Source of the DNA: a virus
Strand: one strand, 5' to 3'
Virus record (IMG/VR): IMGVR_UViG_3300023116_000419
Coordinates: 1-21,381 of that record
Length of the DNA: 21,381 nucleotides
The notes beneath the pieces are model-generated. The model made no database searches, had not been told where the DNA came from, and saw nothing but the letters and a program-made list of their open reading frames with translations. Position 1 is the first letter of the stretch. Each line of letters starts with the position of its first letter. The position numbers and the translations under genes are program-made. This document shows positions 5,237 through 15,100 of the stretch, piece by piece.

Positions 5237-5821
5237 ATGACACCAATAGCATTTATTATCGGAAACGGACGCAGTAGATTAGACATAGACTTGGAAAGTC
5301 TAAGAGGTCGAGGCATGATCTACGGATGTAATGCCTTGTATAGAGACTTTACTCCCGATGTATTAATAGCAACAGACGGTGGTATAGCAAAAGAGATACA
5401 AGAATCTGGTTATGCAAAAACAAATAGATTTTATACACGTAGGCCTATAGAAGGATTGGGAGCGAAACCCATTGAACATAACTACGGTTGGTCAAGCGGA
5501 CAAGTAGCCTTAAGTTATGCTTGCCATGCTAAACACAGTTACTTGTACATGATTGGATTTGATCTAGCAGGATTGAACGAACATCAAAAGTTCAATAATG
5601 TTTATGCAGATACCGATCACTATAAAAACTCAACAGAGAAACCAACGTTTTACGGTAACTGGTTAAAACAAATACATCAAACTGTAACAGAGTTTAAAAA
5701 CAAGCGTTTTGTTAGAGTAATAGCAGAAGATGGCTATGAACCTCCTGAGCTTAAACCTTTAAAAAATATGCAACACATGTCTACAAACGAATTTAAAACC
5801 GTGCTAAATACATTGAAATAG
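5237..5821 (+). CDS. GNGxSR-family protein, putative glycosyltransferase-like (copy 1)
   Basis: A 194-aa protein. The N-terminal Rossmann-like motif IIGNGRSRLDIDL (residues 7-19) is followed by YGCNALYRDFTPDVLIATD (29-47), SSGQVALSYAC and YMIGFDL in the middle, and NNVYADTDHY. The GNGxS...D...CN pattern resembles the nucleotide-sugar-binding half of DUF115/Maf-like and GT42 sialyltransferase-like proteins, so a role in sugar transfer is a reasonable guess, not a demonstration. A paralogue with the same motifs lies at 19904-20626. The start is odd: ATG immediately follows the terminator T tract with no ribosome site, yet no later start keeps the GNG motif. It precedes the fibre genes by 10 bases. 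Confidence 0.75.
   Translation: MTPIAFIIGNGRSRLDIDLESLRGRGMIYGCNALYRDFTPDVLIATDGGIAKEIQESGYAKTNRFYTRRPIEGLGAKPIEHNYGWSSGQVALSYACHAKHSYLYMIGFDLAGLNEHQKFNNVYADTDHYKNSTEKPTFYGNWLKQIHQTVTEFKNKRFVRVIAEDGYEPPELKPLKNMQHMSTNEFKTVLNTLK
5804..5811 (+). promoter_or_regulatory. candidate late promoter for fibre-like genes
   Basis: CTAAATAC within the last codons of the preceding gene, 28 bases before ATG 5832. Same 7-mer as the sites at 11919 and 17766. The predicted start is near 5816. Confidence 0.4.
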
Positions 5822-5831
5822 GTAAAAAAGA

Positions 5832-6170
5832 ATGGCTACAACTAAACGTGTTTCCGGTGATTATAACATAAGTTCAGTAGATGCTAGTACAGACAATGTT
5901 GTCATTACTACGCATACTGTCACGGTAAATGGCAACTTAACGGTTACAGGTAATACAACATCTGTTGAAACAACAAATACCGAAATCACTGATTCTGTTA
6001 TTACACTTAATAAAGGCGAATCGGGCGCAGGTGTAACTACAACGTACTCAGGATTTGAAGTGGATCGTGGTAGTGCAAATGACGTAGCAATACGTTGGAA
6101 TGAAACATCCGATATTTGGGAATTAACAACTGATGGTGTAACATACACTGAAATTACTACATCATCTTGA
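5832..6170 (+). CDS. fibre-like structural protein, N-terminal part ending at in-frame TGA
   Basis: A 112-aa frame carrying the module NLTVTGNTTSVETTNTEITD...LNKG...SGFEVDRGSANDVAIRWNE, which also opens the 1869-aa fibre (NLTVSGTTTTVDSATT...SGIVIERGDDNNVAMIWDE). It stops at TGA 6168-6170, but the same frame then continues for 104 more codons with standard fibre sequence (see 6171-6485), so the intact protein would be 217 aa. The ribosome site is weak (AAAAAAGA before ATG). The module is found in phage fibres and related appendages of marine T4-like phages. Whether the short form is functional is unknown. Confidence 0.7.
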   Translation: MATTKRVSGDYNISSVDASTDNVVITTHTVTVNGNLTVTGNTTSVETTNTEITDSVITLNKGESGAGVTTTYSGFEVDRGSANDVAIRWNETSDIWELTTDGVTYTEITTSS

Positions 6171-6485
6171 GCAGGTATCAGCGACGTTGTTTCAGACACT
6201 ACACCACAACTAGGCGGCGATTTAGATATTAATGGATTTAATATTACTAGTGCAGTTTCAAATCAAAATATTGTTATTGATCCTAGCGGTACTGGTAAGT
6301 TAGAAGTCAGCAGTGAGTTAAAACTGCTAGAAGTTGTAAGCGATCCTACAGCAGAAACCGCATACACTTATGTATATGCGAAAGATCCTGGTGCAGGTCA
6401 AACAGGTTTGTATGTAGCAAACACAACAAGAACAGACGAAGTAGCCTCAAATAAGAGAGCTAGATTATACGGATTAATTTTTTAA
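6171..6485 (+). pseudogene. in-frame continuation of fibre-like gene beyond TGA
   Basis: Directly after TGA 6168-6170 the same frame reads AGISDVVSDTTPQLGGDLDINGFN...IVIDPSGTG...VYAKDPGAGQTGLYV...ARLYGLIF and ends at TAA 6483-6485 (104 aa). DTTPQLGGDLD also occurs in the 1869-aa and 702-aa fibres, where it is not interrupted. In the 702-aa protein the residue matching the stop is Gly (NTGAGIGNVV), and GGA to TGA is one base. No ATG or ribosome site restarts the frame. Hence: nonsense mutation, assembly error, or stop readthrough. Confidence 0.7.
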
Positions 6486-6497
6486 TAGGAACACAAG

Positions 6498-6806
6498 ATG
6501 GCATTAGCAAACGTAGCAGTTGGAAATACCAATACAGACATTTATACTTCAAGTGGCGAAACTTGTGTTGTAACTATGTACTTTTGCAATTACACTGGAA
6601 CAGCAAGAACAGTTTCTATCTATGCTGTAGCAAGTGGTGGAAGTGCCGACGATACGACAGTCATTGTTAAAGATGTTGATATCGTTGCATACGATACTTA
6701 CACATTATCAACAGATAGACTCATACTTGCTAATGGTGATAAAATTACAGCGATTGCAGATGCAGGATCGGCAGTCACAGCAACAGTAAGTTATGCGAGT
6801 GTATAA
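6498..6806 (+). CDS. small beta-rich structural protein
   Basis: A 102-aa protein beginning MALANVAVGNTNTDIYTSSGETCVV, continuing CNYTGTARTVSIYAV and ending with a GDKITAIADAGSAVTATVSYASV strand pattern (quoted in part). The alternation of short strands suggests a single beta-sandwich. Small proteins of this pattern occur in the structural regions of marine T4-like phages by my recollection, but the exact place in the virion is unknown. AGGAACACAAG precedes ATG. Its TAA overlaps the next ATG (TAATG at 6804-6808), implying translational coupling and matched amounts. Confidence 0.75.
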   Translation: MALANVAVGNTNTDIYTSSGETCVVTMYFCNYTGTARTVSIYAVASGGSADDTTVIVKDVDIVAYDTYTLSTDRLILANGDKITAIADAGSAVTATVSYASV

Positions 6807-7225
6807 TGGCTAAACCAGGTAGATTCATAAAGAACACAAAGGTTAACAACTCAGCACAGAGTGTTATCACACTGCCAACTGGTACCGCAGGCGAAAGACC
6901 TGCAACACCAGAAAATGGTCAGATACGTTACAATACTTCAGACAACGTTATGGAAATGTATGTCGATGGTGCATGGGTTACAGTAGCAAAGGTCGGACTA
7001 GTTAGTATAGTAAAAGACACGTTTACTGGTGACGGATCAACAACTGCTTATACAGCAAGTCAAAGTATTGCAGACGAGCAAGATGTTATTGTGCATGTAG
7101 GTAACGTGCACCAGAATCCAGGAGTTGCATATACAGTAAGTGGAACAACAATTACATTTACAAGTCCTCCACCAGATACACATACAATTATAGTACAGCA
7201 CGGATACAATAGTACTGGTGCGTAA
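6806..7225 (+). CDS. fibre-associated structural protein with phage-appendage modules
   Basis: A 139-aa protein made of two recurring modules. Residues about 28-57 (RPATPENGQIRYNTSDNVME, then YVDGAW) match a short phage-appendage repeat also seen in the 428-aa and 1869-aa proteins. Residues about 70-130 contain FTGDGSTTAYT, VIVHVGNVHQNPG and YTVSGTTITF, again shared with those two proteins. It is likely a small appendage or adaptor subunit; no enzyme motif. Coupled to the upstream gene by a TAATG overlap. The next gene follows after 10 bases with an AAAGGA ribosome site. Confidence 0.75.
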   Translation: MAKPGRFIKNTKVNNSAQSVITLPTGTAGERPATPENGQIRYNTSDNVMEMYVDGAWVTVAKVGLVSIVKDTFTGDGSTTAYTASQSIADEQDVIVHVGNVHQNPGVAYTVSGTTITFTSPPPDTHTIIVQHGYNSTGA

Positions 7226-7235
7226 AGGATAAAAC

Positions 7236-10200
7236 ATGGCAATTGGTAGAATATCAGGACCCATGCTCAAATCCAACCTAGAACGTCTAGGAGTGGATCT
7301 TGCAGTTGAAACAAGTCTTTTGTATGTAGATGTTACCAATAACAGAATTGGTATCAATACAGCCAGTCCTACTCAAAGCCTTCAAGTTGATAACGTAACA
7401 ATAGCAGGTAGTCAGATACGTAGTACTTCCGGCGCATTAGATTTAGGTTCTAATAGTGATATAAGCATCACAGGCGGTAGTAACGGACAAGCACTATCAA
7501 CAGACGGTAGTGGTAACCTTACCTGGATAAGTGTTTCACAGGACGGACAATCCCTAGTACTTGGTACAGCAGAAGATAGCGTATGGACAGATGGCGCAGT
7601 CAACACTTGGACTGAAACAACACCTATATCATATGCCGTTGATGATGTCAATGAGTGTATGCTTAACATCATGAACAATACAGCAGTTGCCAATATGGAC
7701 TTTACTGCTGATACAACTTCAGGTGGTGCAGGCACAGTAGTAACATTAACTATTACAGCAGACGGTAACCCAAACAGATATGACATCACTTGGGGAGATG
7801 GTGATACCACTTCAGCAACATCAGATAGCACACCAACACATACATATTCTACTAACACAGGTTCTCCATTTGATGTAACTGTTAGAGCATACAATAGTGG
7901 TGGTAGTGGTGCTTGTAGCGAAATCAGCAAGACACGTACAGAATACATTATTATCTATACAGCAGATCCTGTTGTAAGTTTTGCGGCTTATGCGGCAAGT
8001 TCAGGTGGAAGTCCTATTACACAGTGGGACGATGGCGACACAATTTATTTTGAAAACACAACTACTAACACAAGTGGTGCAACAGTTCAATATACTTGGG
8101 ACTGGGGAGACGGTAGTAGTGACGATGTAGTATCTAGTGATGCATCCGCAGGTGGTGTAGGTGGTGGTAGACTTGCCCACACATTTACTGCCAGCACAGA
8201 ACAAGAACAAACAAGAACTGTAACACTCACACTAGATAGCCACAGTACAGCGTTACCTGCAAGTATTCCAACAAGTGATACTTCAAATGTTAAAATTTAT
8301 GATGATCATACACCTAGTGTAACACTAGATGACAATAGTGGCGTTAATGAAGATGCAACATCGGGACATGTTGTTACATTTACTAACACAACAGAAAGTA
8401 CTATTGGTAGTTACGCTACATACGGTATTCAATATCAATACCAGTGGGGAGATGGCACAAGTAATACAACAGTCAATGTTGGCTCTGGTGCCGATGGAGA
8501 TACAAGCGGAACAATTAGTCATACATTTGCTTTAAGTGCAAGTGATCAAGCAAATGGAATTGCACAGGACTTTACAGGTAACTTAAGAGTTATCAGTAAC
8601 CATACAAGTTCGCCGTTTATTAGTTCAACATTTACAGTACACGTTGAACCAGACGTTAGAGCAAACATTGCGGCTACAGCAGTTACTACAAGTGATAGAA
8701 CTGGCGACAATCAATACGACTTATACGACTTTACAGACTTAAGTGGTAATAATCGTGCATTAGTACGTGCAACTAACACGTCACAAAATGCTGATGACTA
8801 CGAATACGATTGGGCAGATGGTAGTACTAACGACACAGTAACAGAAGACGGATCAGCGGCAGGCTCTATTGGTGCAACTTTAGATCATGACTATGCTGGA
8901 GAATCAACAGGCGATTACAATCTCACATTCACAGCAAACGGTACTCCGGACATAACTGCACAAACAGATACAGATACTAGCATAACATTTACAATGAATG
9001 CTACACCAAGTGCTCCAAGTAACTTGAGTACATTTAGTATTACATTGGCAGATGCTTTCCAAGGCACAAGTCCTCGACTGTGCTCAGGATTTGACGACAA
9101 TTCGTCAAGTAATCCATTAAGTGCTGGCGCCGCACTAACGACGACAACAGCAAGACGATACACAAGTGGTACTATCGATACAAGTACTGTGAACAATGCA
9201 TACAACGGTGCATCAGGAACGCTCAGTGCTAATATCAATGGTTCTACAGCAGGTAGTAAAACATTTACAACTGCAACAGGAGAGACGGGTACATTTACTA
9301 GTTTGGTAATTAGTCAACAGGATGATGCACACAATACTATTAGTGCAAGTACATATCCTAGTGATTTTTATCAAACATTCGATGCTAAAATTACACAAGC
9401 ACTCGCAAGTTATACCGTAGGTGTAAACGATGAAAGACTAGAGCACGATGCAACAGGCAATACAAACTATGTTGCAGTTGTATATGATGACATAACATCA
9501 AGTCCTAGCATTTCAAGTGCAGGAACACTGGCAGAAGGCACTGGCGGAACAAAACGTTACATATCAGGTATCCCATATTATAATTCAGGATCACCTACGC
9601 TAACTTGGTCAGGTGTTGAAATCAGTAACTTAACTGGTCAGGCATACACAGACCAAAGTAACATTGTTGAAGTTGACAACGGTACTAACCAAGAAGGTAC
9701 GAGTTCTGCAGGTACAACAAACACAGATTACACTTACAGCGACATAGACGGTGCAAGTACGATGCTTACACTAGGTGTACCTAATGTAGACACTGGTGTT
9801 GCTAGTGCCTATGCAATAGGAGACTTAAGTGTTCCTATTACATCAAGTTCAGTAAGAACTATTGACAGAGTTAAAATTAGAGCAAGAAACTGTAATGGCA
9901 TTAGCTCATATACAGAAAACACAACAAACATACAGGTGCATACATCAGCACAAAGTGGTATAAGTGAAATTGCTATTGCAGTTAGTGATAGTTTAGGTAA
10001 CGGCACATTTACGGATGACGGTGTGCGTGTATTTGACTTTAATGCTGATACGACAGACACTCCGAGTTATACTGGTGCTACAAACTTCTACACTAACGAT
10101 CCTTACACAGAAGCAAGCGATCCGGGTGTGTCAGGTACAAAAGAAGCAACTATTAGATTAGGTGTTTTGAAGTATGATGTTACAGATTATAGTTCAGGAT

Positions 10201-10628
10201 ATCTCCCAGTAGGTCCAGATAGATCAAGCGATACAGGCACACAATACTTTACATTTGCATTTCGCAGACAGGTTGTTGCCAACTTTGATATTAATATTAC
10301 AAGTTCGGGCATTGCAGGTTTATGGATAGCGGCACCAGGTACTGCTATTGATTCAGCATCATCACTTAACGGTTGGTTAGATGCAAGTACAACATACGGT
10401 GGTTCAGGTGTACCAGGTGCTAATACAGGCAGTGGTGGTAATGGTTCTAACGGATGTGCATTTACATCAGGTGATAGGATTGCCGCTAGTACATCACTAA
10501 GTGGTGGTTACACAATGACACTGGGTAGTGAGAACATGACAAACGCTACAGGTAATGTTGTTTTAGTGAGAATAGCATTAACAAGTGGTCAGAGTGTTAC
10601 TGCACTTAGCATAGGAGTAGCGGCGTAA
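7236..10628 (+). CDS. large virion protein with PKD-like domains
   Basis: An 1130-aa protein. The N-terminus (residues 1-50) has LLYVDVTNNRIGINTASPTQ, the marine fibre attachment-type motif. From about 150 to 590 come four PKD-like Ig folds, marked by ITWGDGDTT (about 183), WDWGDGSSDD (about 286), YQWGDGTSN (about 400) and YDWADGSTN (about 523), each followed by an HTY/HTF/HDY strand. The middle (590-1000) is Ser/Thr-rich beta sequence. The end (about 1030-1130) has LWIAAPGTAID, NGWLDAS and GGNGSNGCAF, a tip-like conserved segment. PKD domains usually mediate surface or glycan contacts. A neck, fibre or baseplate-linked adhesin role is inferred. It overlaps the next gene by TAATG. Confidence 0.8.
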   Translation: MAIGRISGPMLKSNLERLGVDLAVETSLLYVDVTNNRIGINTASPTQSLQVDNVTIAGSQIRSTSGALDLGSNSDISITGGSNGQALSTDGSGNLTWISVSQDGQSLVLGTAEDSVWTDGAVNTWTETTPISYAVDDVNECMLNIMNNTAVANMDFTADTTSGGAGTVVTLTITADGNPNRYDITWGDGDTTSATSDSTPTHTYSTNTGSPFDVTVRAYNSGGSGACSEISKTRTEYIIIYTADPVVSFAAYAASSGGSPITQWDDGDTIYFENTTTNTSGATVQYTWDWGDGSSDDVVSSDASAGGVGGGRLAHTFTASTEQEQTRTVTLTLDSHSTALPASIPTSDTSNVKIYDDHTPSVTLDDNSGVNEDATSGHVVTFTNTTESTIGSYATYGIQYQYQWGDGTSNTTVNVGSGADGDTSGTISHTFALSASDQANGIAQDFTGNLRVISNHTSSPFISSTFTVHVEPDVRANIAATAVTTSDRTGDNQYDLYDFTDLSGNNRALVRATNTSQNADDYEYDWADGSTNDTVTEDGSAAGSIGATLDHDYAGESTGDYNLTFTANGTPDITAQTDTDTSITFTMNATPSAPSNLSTFSITLADAFQGTSPRLCSGFDDNSSSNPLSAGAALTTTTARRYTSGTIDTSTVNNAYNGASGTLSANINGSTAGSKTFTTATGETGTFTSLVISQQDDAHNTISASTYPSDFYQTFDAKITQALASYTVGVNDERLEHDATGNTNYVAVVYDDITSSPSISSAGTLAEGTGGTKRYISGIPYYNSGSPTLTWSGVEISNLTGQAYTDQSNIVEVDNGTNQEGTSSAGTTNTDYTYSDIDGASTMLTLGVPNVDTGVASAYAIGDLSVPITSSSVRTIDRVKIRARNCNGISSYTENTTNIQVHTSAQSGISEIAIAVSDSLGNGTFTDDGVRVFDFNADTTDTPSYTGATNFYTNDPYTEASDPGVSGTKEATIRLGVLKYDVTDYSSGYLPVGPDRSSDTGTQYFTFAFRRQVVANFDINITSSGIAGLWIAAPGTAIDSASSLNGWLDASTTYGGSGVPGANTGSGGNGSNGCAFTSGDRIAASTSLSGGYTMTLGSENMTNATGNVVLVRIALTSGQSVTALSIGVAA

Positions 10629-11914
10629 TGGCGATTCAAGATTCCCAAAAAGTTGACTACTTATGGAAAAAACTAGGTTACTCTGCCGCTAAGACAGATA
10701 CTAACGCTATTAAGAAAGCACCTAACGAAGCCATCACCAGTCCTCTGTTAATGCGTATTGACACACTTTGGGCAAAGTCTGGAGATATTCCTAGTGTCTT
10801 GCCAGGCAGTTCAACAGGTGTAGTTACAGTTTATCCGACAAGTAACCCTGTAGAGTGTACAGAAGATACTTCTGCAACAGCCAACAGGACTTGGAAAACA
10901 GGACAGACTAACTGGATTAGTCCAGAGTTTGGATCAACATATCAGGTAAAAGTCTATATACATACTACTAGTGACGCCGCAGGCGCAAGTGGTGGTGACC
11001 AAGTATTTGCAACTGGTTCAGGAAATGACGATGAATGGTTCTTTGACTACCAGTCAGGTGTGCTACACTTTATTGGTGACAACTTACCTAACGGTGTAAG
11101 TTTTACAGGTAAGAGTGTTTATATAAGTGGTGGTAGATACACAGGTGATATTGGTGGTAATTTTTCAGCATCAACAATGGGAGACTTGACTACAATAGGT
11201 TCTCCTCAAACTACATTAACACCAACTGTAACAAATGCAGACATAGGACTAGATCCAACTGGAACAGGACAAGTTATCATTACAGGCACAAATGCTATTA
11301 CTATCCCTAGTGGTAGTACAGCGGCAAGACCTAGCGGATCAACAGGTGATCTTAGAGTTAACTCAGCTACTGGCAACTTAGAATACTATGCGAGCGGACA
11401 GTGGAATGTTTTAGATCCGAGTGCTGGAACGGCAACTGCATTAGACTCCTTCACTGGAGACGGTAGCACAACAACATTTACACTTAGTGCAGAATCTTCT
11501 ACAGACAGTGTTATTGTTACTGTACAAGGTGTGGTACAGAAAGCAACGACTACATATACAGTAAGTGGTACTACACTTACATTCTCAGAAGCACCGTTAT
11601 TAAACGAACAGATTGAAGCAAGGACAGTGTCAACCACATACACCTTAGGTGACAAGGTTTCTGACAGCGATGGCGATACAAGAATACGAGTAGAAGAAAG
11701 TGCTGATGAAGATACTATTCGTTTTGATGCCGCTGGTACTGAAGTAGCAACAATGACAGATACTGTTACTACTTTTTCTACAGCAGTTAAAGTCGCTAAC
11801 ATGACAACTACAGCGAGAAATGCACTAAGCCCTGCAAACGGATGGGTAATATACAACACAACCGACAATAAGTTCCAAGGATATGCTAACGGTTCTTGGG
11901 TAGATTTTCACTAA
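10628..11914 (+). CDS. virion structural protein, fibre-associated
   Basis: A 428-aa protein. N-terminal about 60 residues (MAIQDSQKVDYLWKKLGYS, then SPLLMRIDTLW) are helical and look like a docking domain. Residues about 65-175 form a beta region with TWKTGQTNWISPEFGSTYQV and DEWFFDYQSGVLHFIG. Residues about 215-335 carry TAARPSGSTGDLRVN...LEYYASGQW and FTGDGSTTTFTL...YTVSGTTLTF modules shared with the 139-aa and 1869-aa proteins. The end (about 398-428) has GWVIYNTTDNKFQGYANGSW. It is probably an adaptor joining fibre to virion. ATG overlaps the TAA of the PKD protein, so the two are co-translated. Exact location unknown. Confidence 0.78.
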   Translation: MAIQDSQKVDYLWKKLGYSAAKTDTNAIKKAPNEAITSPLLMRIDTLWAKSGDIPSVLPGSSTGVVTVYPTSNPVECTEDTSATANRTWKTGQTNWISPEFGSTYQVKVYIHTTSDAAGASGGDQVFATGSGNDDEWFFDYQSGVLHFIGDNLPNGVSFTGKSVYISGGRYTGDIGGNFSASTMGDLTTIGSPQTTLTPTVTNADIGLDPTGTGQVIITGTNAITIPSGSTAARPSGSTGDLRVNSATGNLEYYASGQWNVLDPSAGTATALDSFTGDGSTTTFTLSAESSTDSVIVTVQGVVQKATTTYTVSGTTLTFSEAPLLNEQIEARTVSTTYTLGDKVSDSDGDTRIRVEESADEDTIRFDAAGTEVATMTDTVTTFSTAVKVANMTTTARNALSPANGWVIYNTTDNKFQGYANGSWVDFH

Positions 11915-11918
11915 TTGA

Positions 11919-11925
11919 CTAAATA
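11919..11925 (+). promoter_or_regulatory. candidate late promoter (distal) for the giant fibre
   Basis: CTAAATA with TTGA before it, 5 bases after the preceding stop. The predicted start near 11931 falls two bases before the hairpin AAAGAG/CTCTTT (11933-11938 with 11946-11951). Confidence 0.5.
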
Positions 11926-12033
11926 TTAAAGTAAAGAGTGCAATGCTCTTTTAACCCGCCTAGAACGCACATTTCACATAATATTAGCAGTTTCCGTTAG
12001 GAAGGTGTATAGCCACGATTTTGGGTCATTTTG
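11926..12033 (+). other. non-coding leader region before giant fibre gene
   Basis: No credible ORF. Contains the hairpin AAAGAG/CTCTTT at 11933-11951, a small TTCC/GGAA hairpin (11992-12003) and otherwise unassigned sequence. CCTAGAACGCACATT (11959-11973) loosely resembles ACTAGAACTCGCATT in the leader at 4705-4719, which may be chance. Confidence 0.5.
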
Positions 12034-12066
12034 GTAAATACTGATAAGTGCCAAAGGTGGCACTTA
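12034..12066 (+). promoter_or_regulatory. candidate proximal late promoter plus 9-bp hairpin
   Basis: GTAAATA (12034-12040) is followed 4 bases later by TAAGTGCCA/TGGCACTTA (12045-12053 with 12058-12066), a 9-bp perfect stem with loop AAGG. A start near 12046 would place the stem at the RNA 5' end. The stem lacks a T tract, so it is not a terminator. The ribosome site GAGGAAA follows at about 12089. Confidence 0.5.
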
Positions 12067-12100
12067 CTAATTAGTAAAATATAACCTTGAGGAAACTAAA

Positions 12101-15100
12101 ATGGCTGTTACTAGAATTAAAAACAACCAGATTACAGACTTAACCATTGAAACAGGCAAGATCGCTAACAACGCCATTACCGGTGGCAAGTTAGAGGATA
12201 ACATGACTTACGGGTCAAACTTGACTATTAGTGGTAATTTGACTGTATCTGGAACAACCACTACAGTTGATTCAGCAACTACTACTCTTGCTGATCCATT
12301 AATGTTACTTTCAAAGGGAGCAACTGGTTCTGCAAGCGTAGACTCCGGTATCGTTATAGAACGTGGTGACGATAACAACGTTGCTATGATCTGGGACGAA
12401 TCCGCAGATCAATTTGTAGTTGCTACTACTGCGAGTGAAGATGGAACAACTGCTGGGGATGTAACTATTACAAGTTACGCAAACTTCCAAGCGGCTACTG
12501 TTACTGCCAGTGCTATGTCACTAACAGGAACATTTGACGCTGATAACATTAGAATAGATGGAAACACAATTTCATCGACAGACACAAACGGTGCAATTAA
12601 CCTAACACCTAACGGAACAGGTGAAGTTGTTGCCGCAACATTGACTGTTAGTGATTTAACAGACAATAGAATCGTTATTGCTGGATCAAGCGGCGCACTT
12701 GAAGATGATGGCAATTTAACATTCGACGGAACTACATTGGCGGCTACTGCCGCTGTTGACATTACAGGTGATTTGGATGTCGACAACATTAATATTAATG
12801 GCAACACAATCATTTCAACTGATACAAATGGCGACATTAACCTAACACCTAATGGTACTGGTGAAGTTGTTATGTCAACAGCAACAGTTAGTGATTTGAC
12901 AGATAATCAAATCGTTGTTGCTGGCACAGGCGGTATCTTAGAAGGTGGTACAGGTCTTACATGGGACGGCACTGACTTAACAACAAGTAGTATTGTAGTT
13001 TCTGACTTAACAGACAACAGAGTACTAATTGCTGGTACATCAGGTGCTATTGAAGATGACGCTAACTTCACATTTAATGGTACAACACTTGCTTTAACAG
13101 CAGGCATGGACATTACTGGTGATTTAGACGTTGACAACATCAACATTAACGGCAACACAATTATTAGTACTGATACAAATGGTAACATTTCACTCACTCC
13201 AAACGGAACAGGTGAAGTCGTTGCTTCAACATTAACAGTAAGCGATTTAACTGACAATCGTGTTGTTATCGCTGGAACAAGCGGTGCATTAGAAGATGAT
13301 GCTAACCTAACATGGGACGGAAGTACATTAACAGCAGGTGGTGATGTTAGCTCAACTACACTACAAACAAGTGGCGAAGCAACATTAGCAAGTGCTATTG
13401 TTTCTGACCTAACAGATAACAGAATCGTTGTTGCAGGTACTTCAGGTGCATTAGAAGATGACGCAAATCTTACCTGGGACGGCTCAGATATGGGTGTTAC
13501 TGGTGGATTAAACGTTACTGGCGACCTAGCAGTCGATAACATTGCTATTAACGGCAATGCTATTACATCAACAGACACAAATGGCAATATCACAATTACT
13601 CCAGACGGAACTGGTGACCTAGTACTTGATGGCTTAAATTGGCCTCAAGCAGACGGCACAGCAGGATACGTTATTAAAACAGACGGTTCTGGACAGTTAA
13701 GTTGGGTTAGTGTACTTACAGACCTAGTGTTTGACACAACACCTCAGTTAGGTGGTGATTTAGATGTAAATGGACAAAAAATTGTTACTGCTAGATCAAA
13801 TGAAGACATCGTACTTGAGCCTAATGGAACTGGTGAAGTTGTTATGTCAACAGCAGTTGTTAGTGACTTAACAGACAATAGAGTTGTTATTGCTGGTGCT
13901 TCAGGTGCATTAGAAGATGATGCTAACTTCACATTTGACGGTACAACAATGGCAATTACTGCCGCAGTTGATGTCACAGGTGACTTAGATGTCGACAACT
14001 TAAACTTAGACGGTAACACAATTTCATCAACAGACACAAACGGAGCAGTTAATGTAACACCTAACGGTACAGGTACTATCGAACTTGGTGGTACAAGTAC
14101 AGTAGTTAACATTAACGGTACAACAGGATCAACAGGTTCTGCTAGCGGTGCGTTAGTAGTAGACGGTGGTGTTGGTATTGCTGAAAACTTAGAAGTTGGT
14201 GGTAACATTGTTGTTGCTGGTAGCTTAACAGTTGAAGGTACAACTACAACAGTTGACTCCGTAACAACACAAGTTGTTGATCCAATCTTCCAGATTGGTG
14301 GTGGAGCAGGTGGTGCCGCACTTTCATCATCAGACGCTAAAGACAGAGGTATGTCTGCCAAGTATTATGATGGTGCTGAAAAGACTGCTTTCTGGGGTTA
14401 TGATGATTCAACAGGCTACTGGACATTTGTACCTGATGCTACAATCGCTAGTGAAGTTGTTTCAGGCTCAAAAGGTACACTAGATGTTGGTAGCATTTTA
14501 AACGCTAACTTAACAGACAATAGAGTTGTTATTGCTGGTACAAACGGCGTTTTAGAAGATGATGCTAACTTTACTTTCGACGGAAGTACATTAACAGTAG
14601 GCGGTGATGTAAGTTCAACTACTTTACAGACAAGCGGTGAAGCAACATTAGCAAGTGCCATAGTCAGTGACTTAACAGACAATAGAGTTGTTATTGCTGG
14701 CTCAAGCGGTGCACTTGAAGATGATGCTAACTTTACATTTAATGGCACAACATTAGCATTAACAGCCGCTATGGACATCACTGGCGACTTAGATGTTGAT
14801 AATATTAACATTAACGGTAATACTATCATTAGTACTGATACTAATGGCAATATTAGCCTAACACCAAACGGTACAGGTGAAGTTGTTGCTAGTACTTTAA
14901 CAGTCAGTGACTTAACTGACAACAGACTAGTTGTTGCAGGTACAAGTGGTGCATTAGAAGATGATGCTAACTTGACTTGGGATGGCTCAGATATGGGTGT
15001 TACTGGTGGCTTAAATGTTACTGGTGACTTAGCAGTTGATAACATTGCAATTGATGGTAACACAATTTCATCAACAGACACAAATGGCGACATTAACTTA

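Noticed and set aside
6168-6170. TGA read as tryptophan (alternative code)
   Set aside because: TGG is used for Trp throughout, and the 35-aa peptide ends at TGA just before a terminator, so TGA behaves as a stop. The broken fibre frame is better explained by mutation, error or readthrough.
11933-11952. Terminator after the 428-aa gene
   Set aside because: The AAAGAG/CTCTTT stem is AT-rich, its T's are part of the stem, and it lies just downstream of a late-promoter motif. A 5'-end hairpin fits better, although weak termination cannot be excluded.
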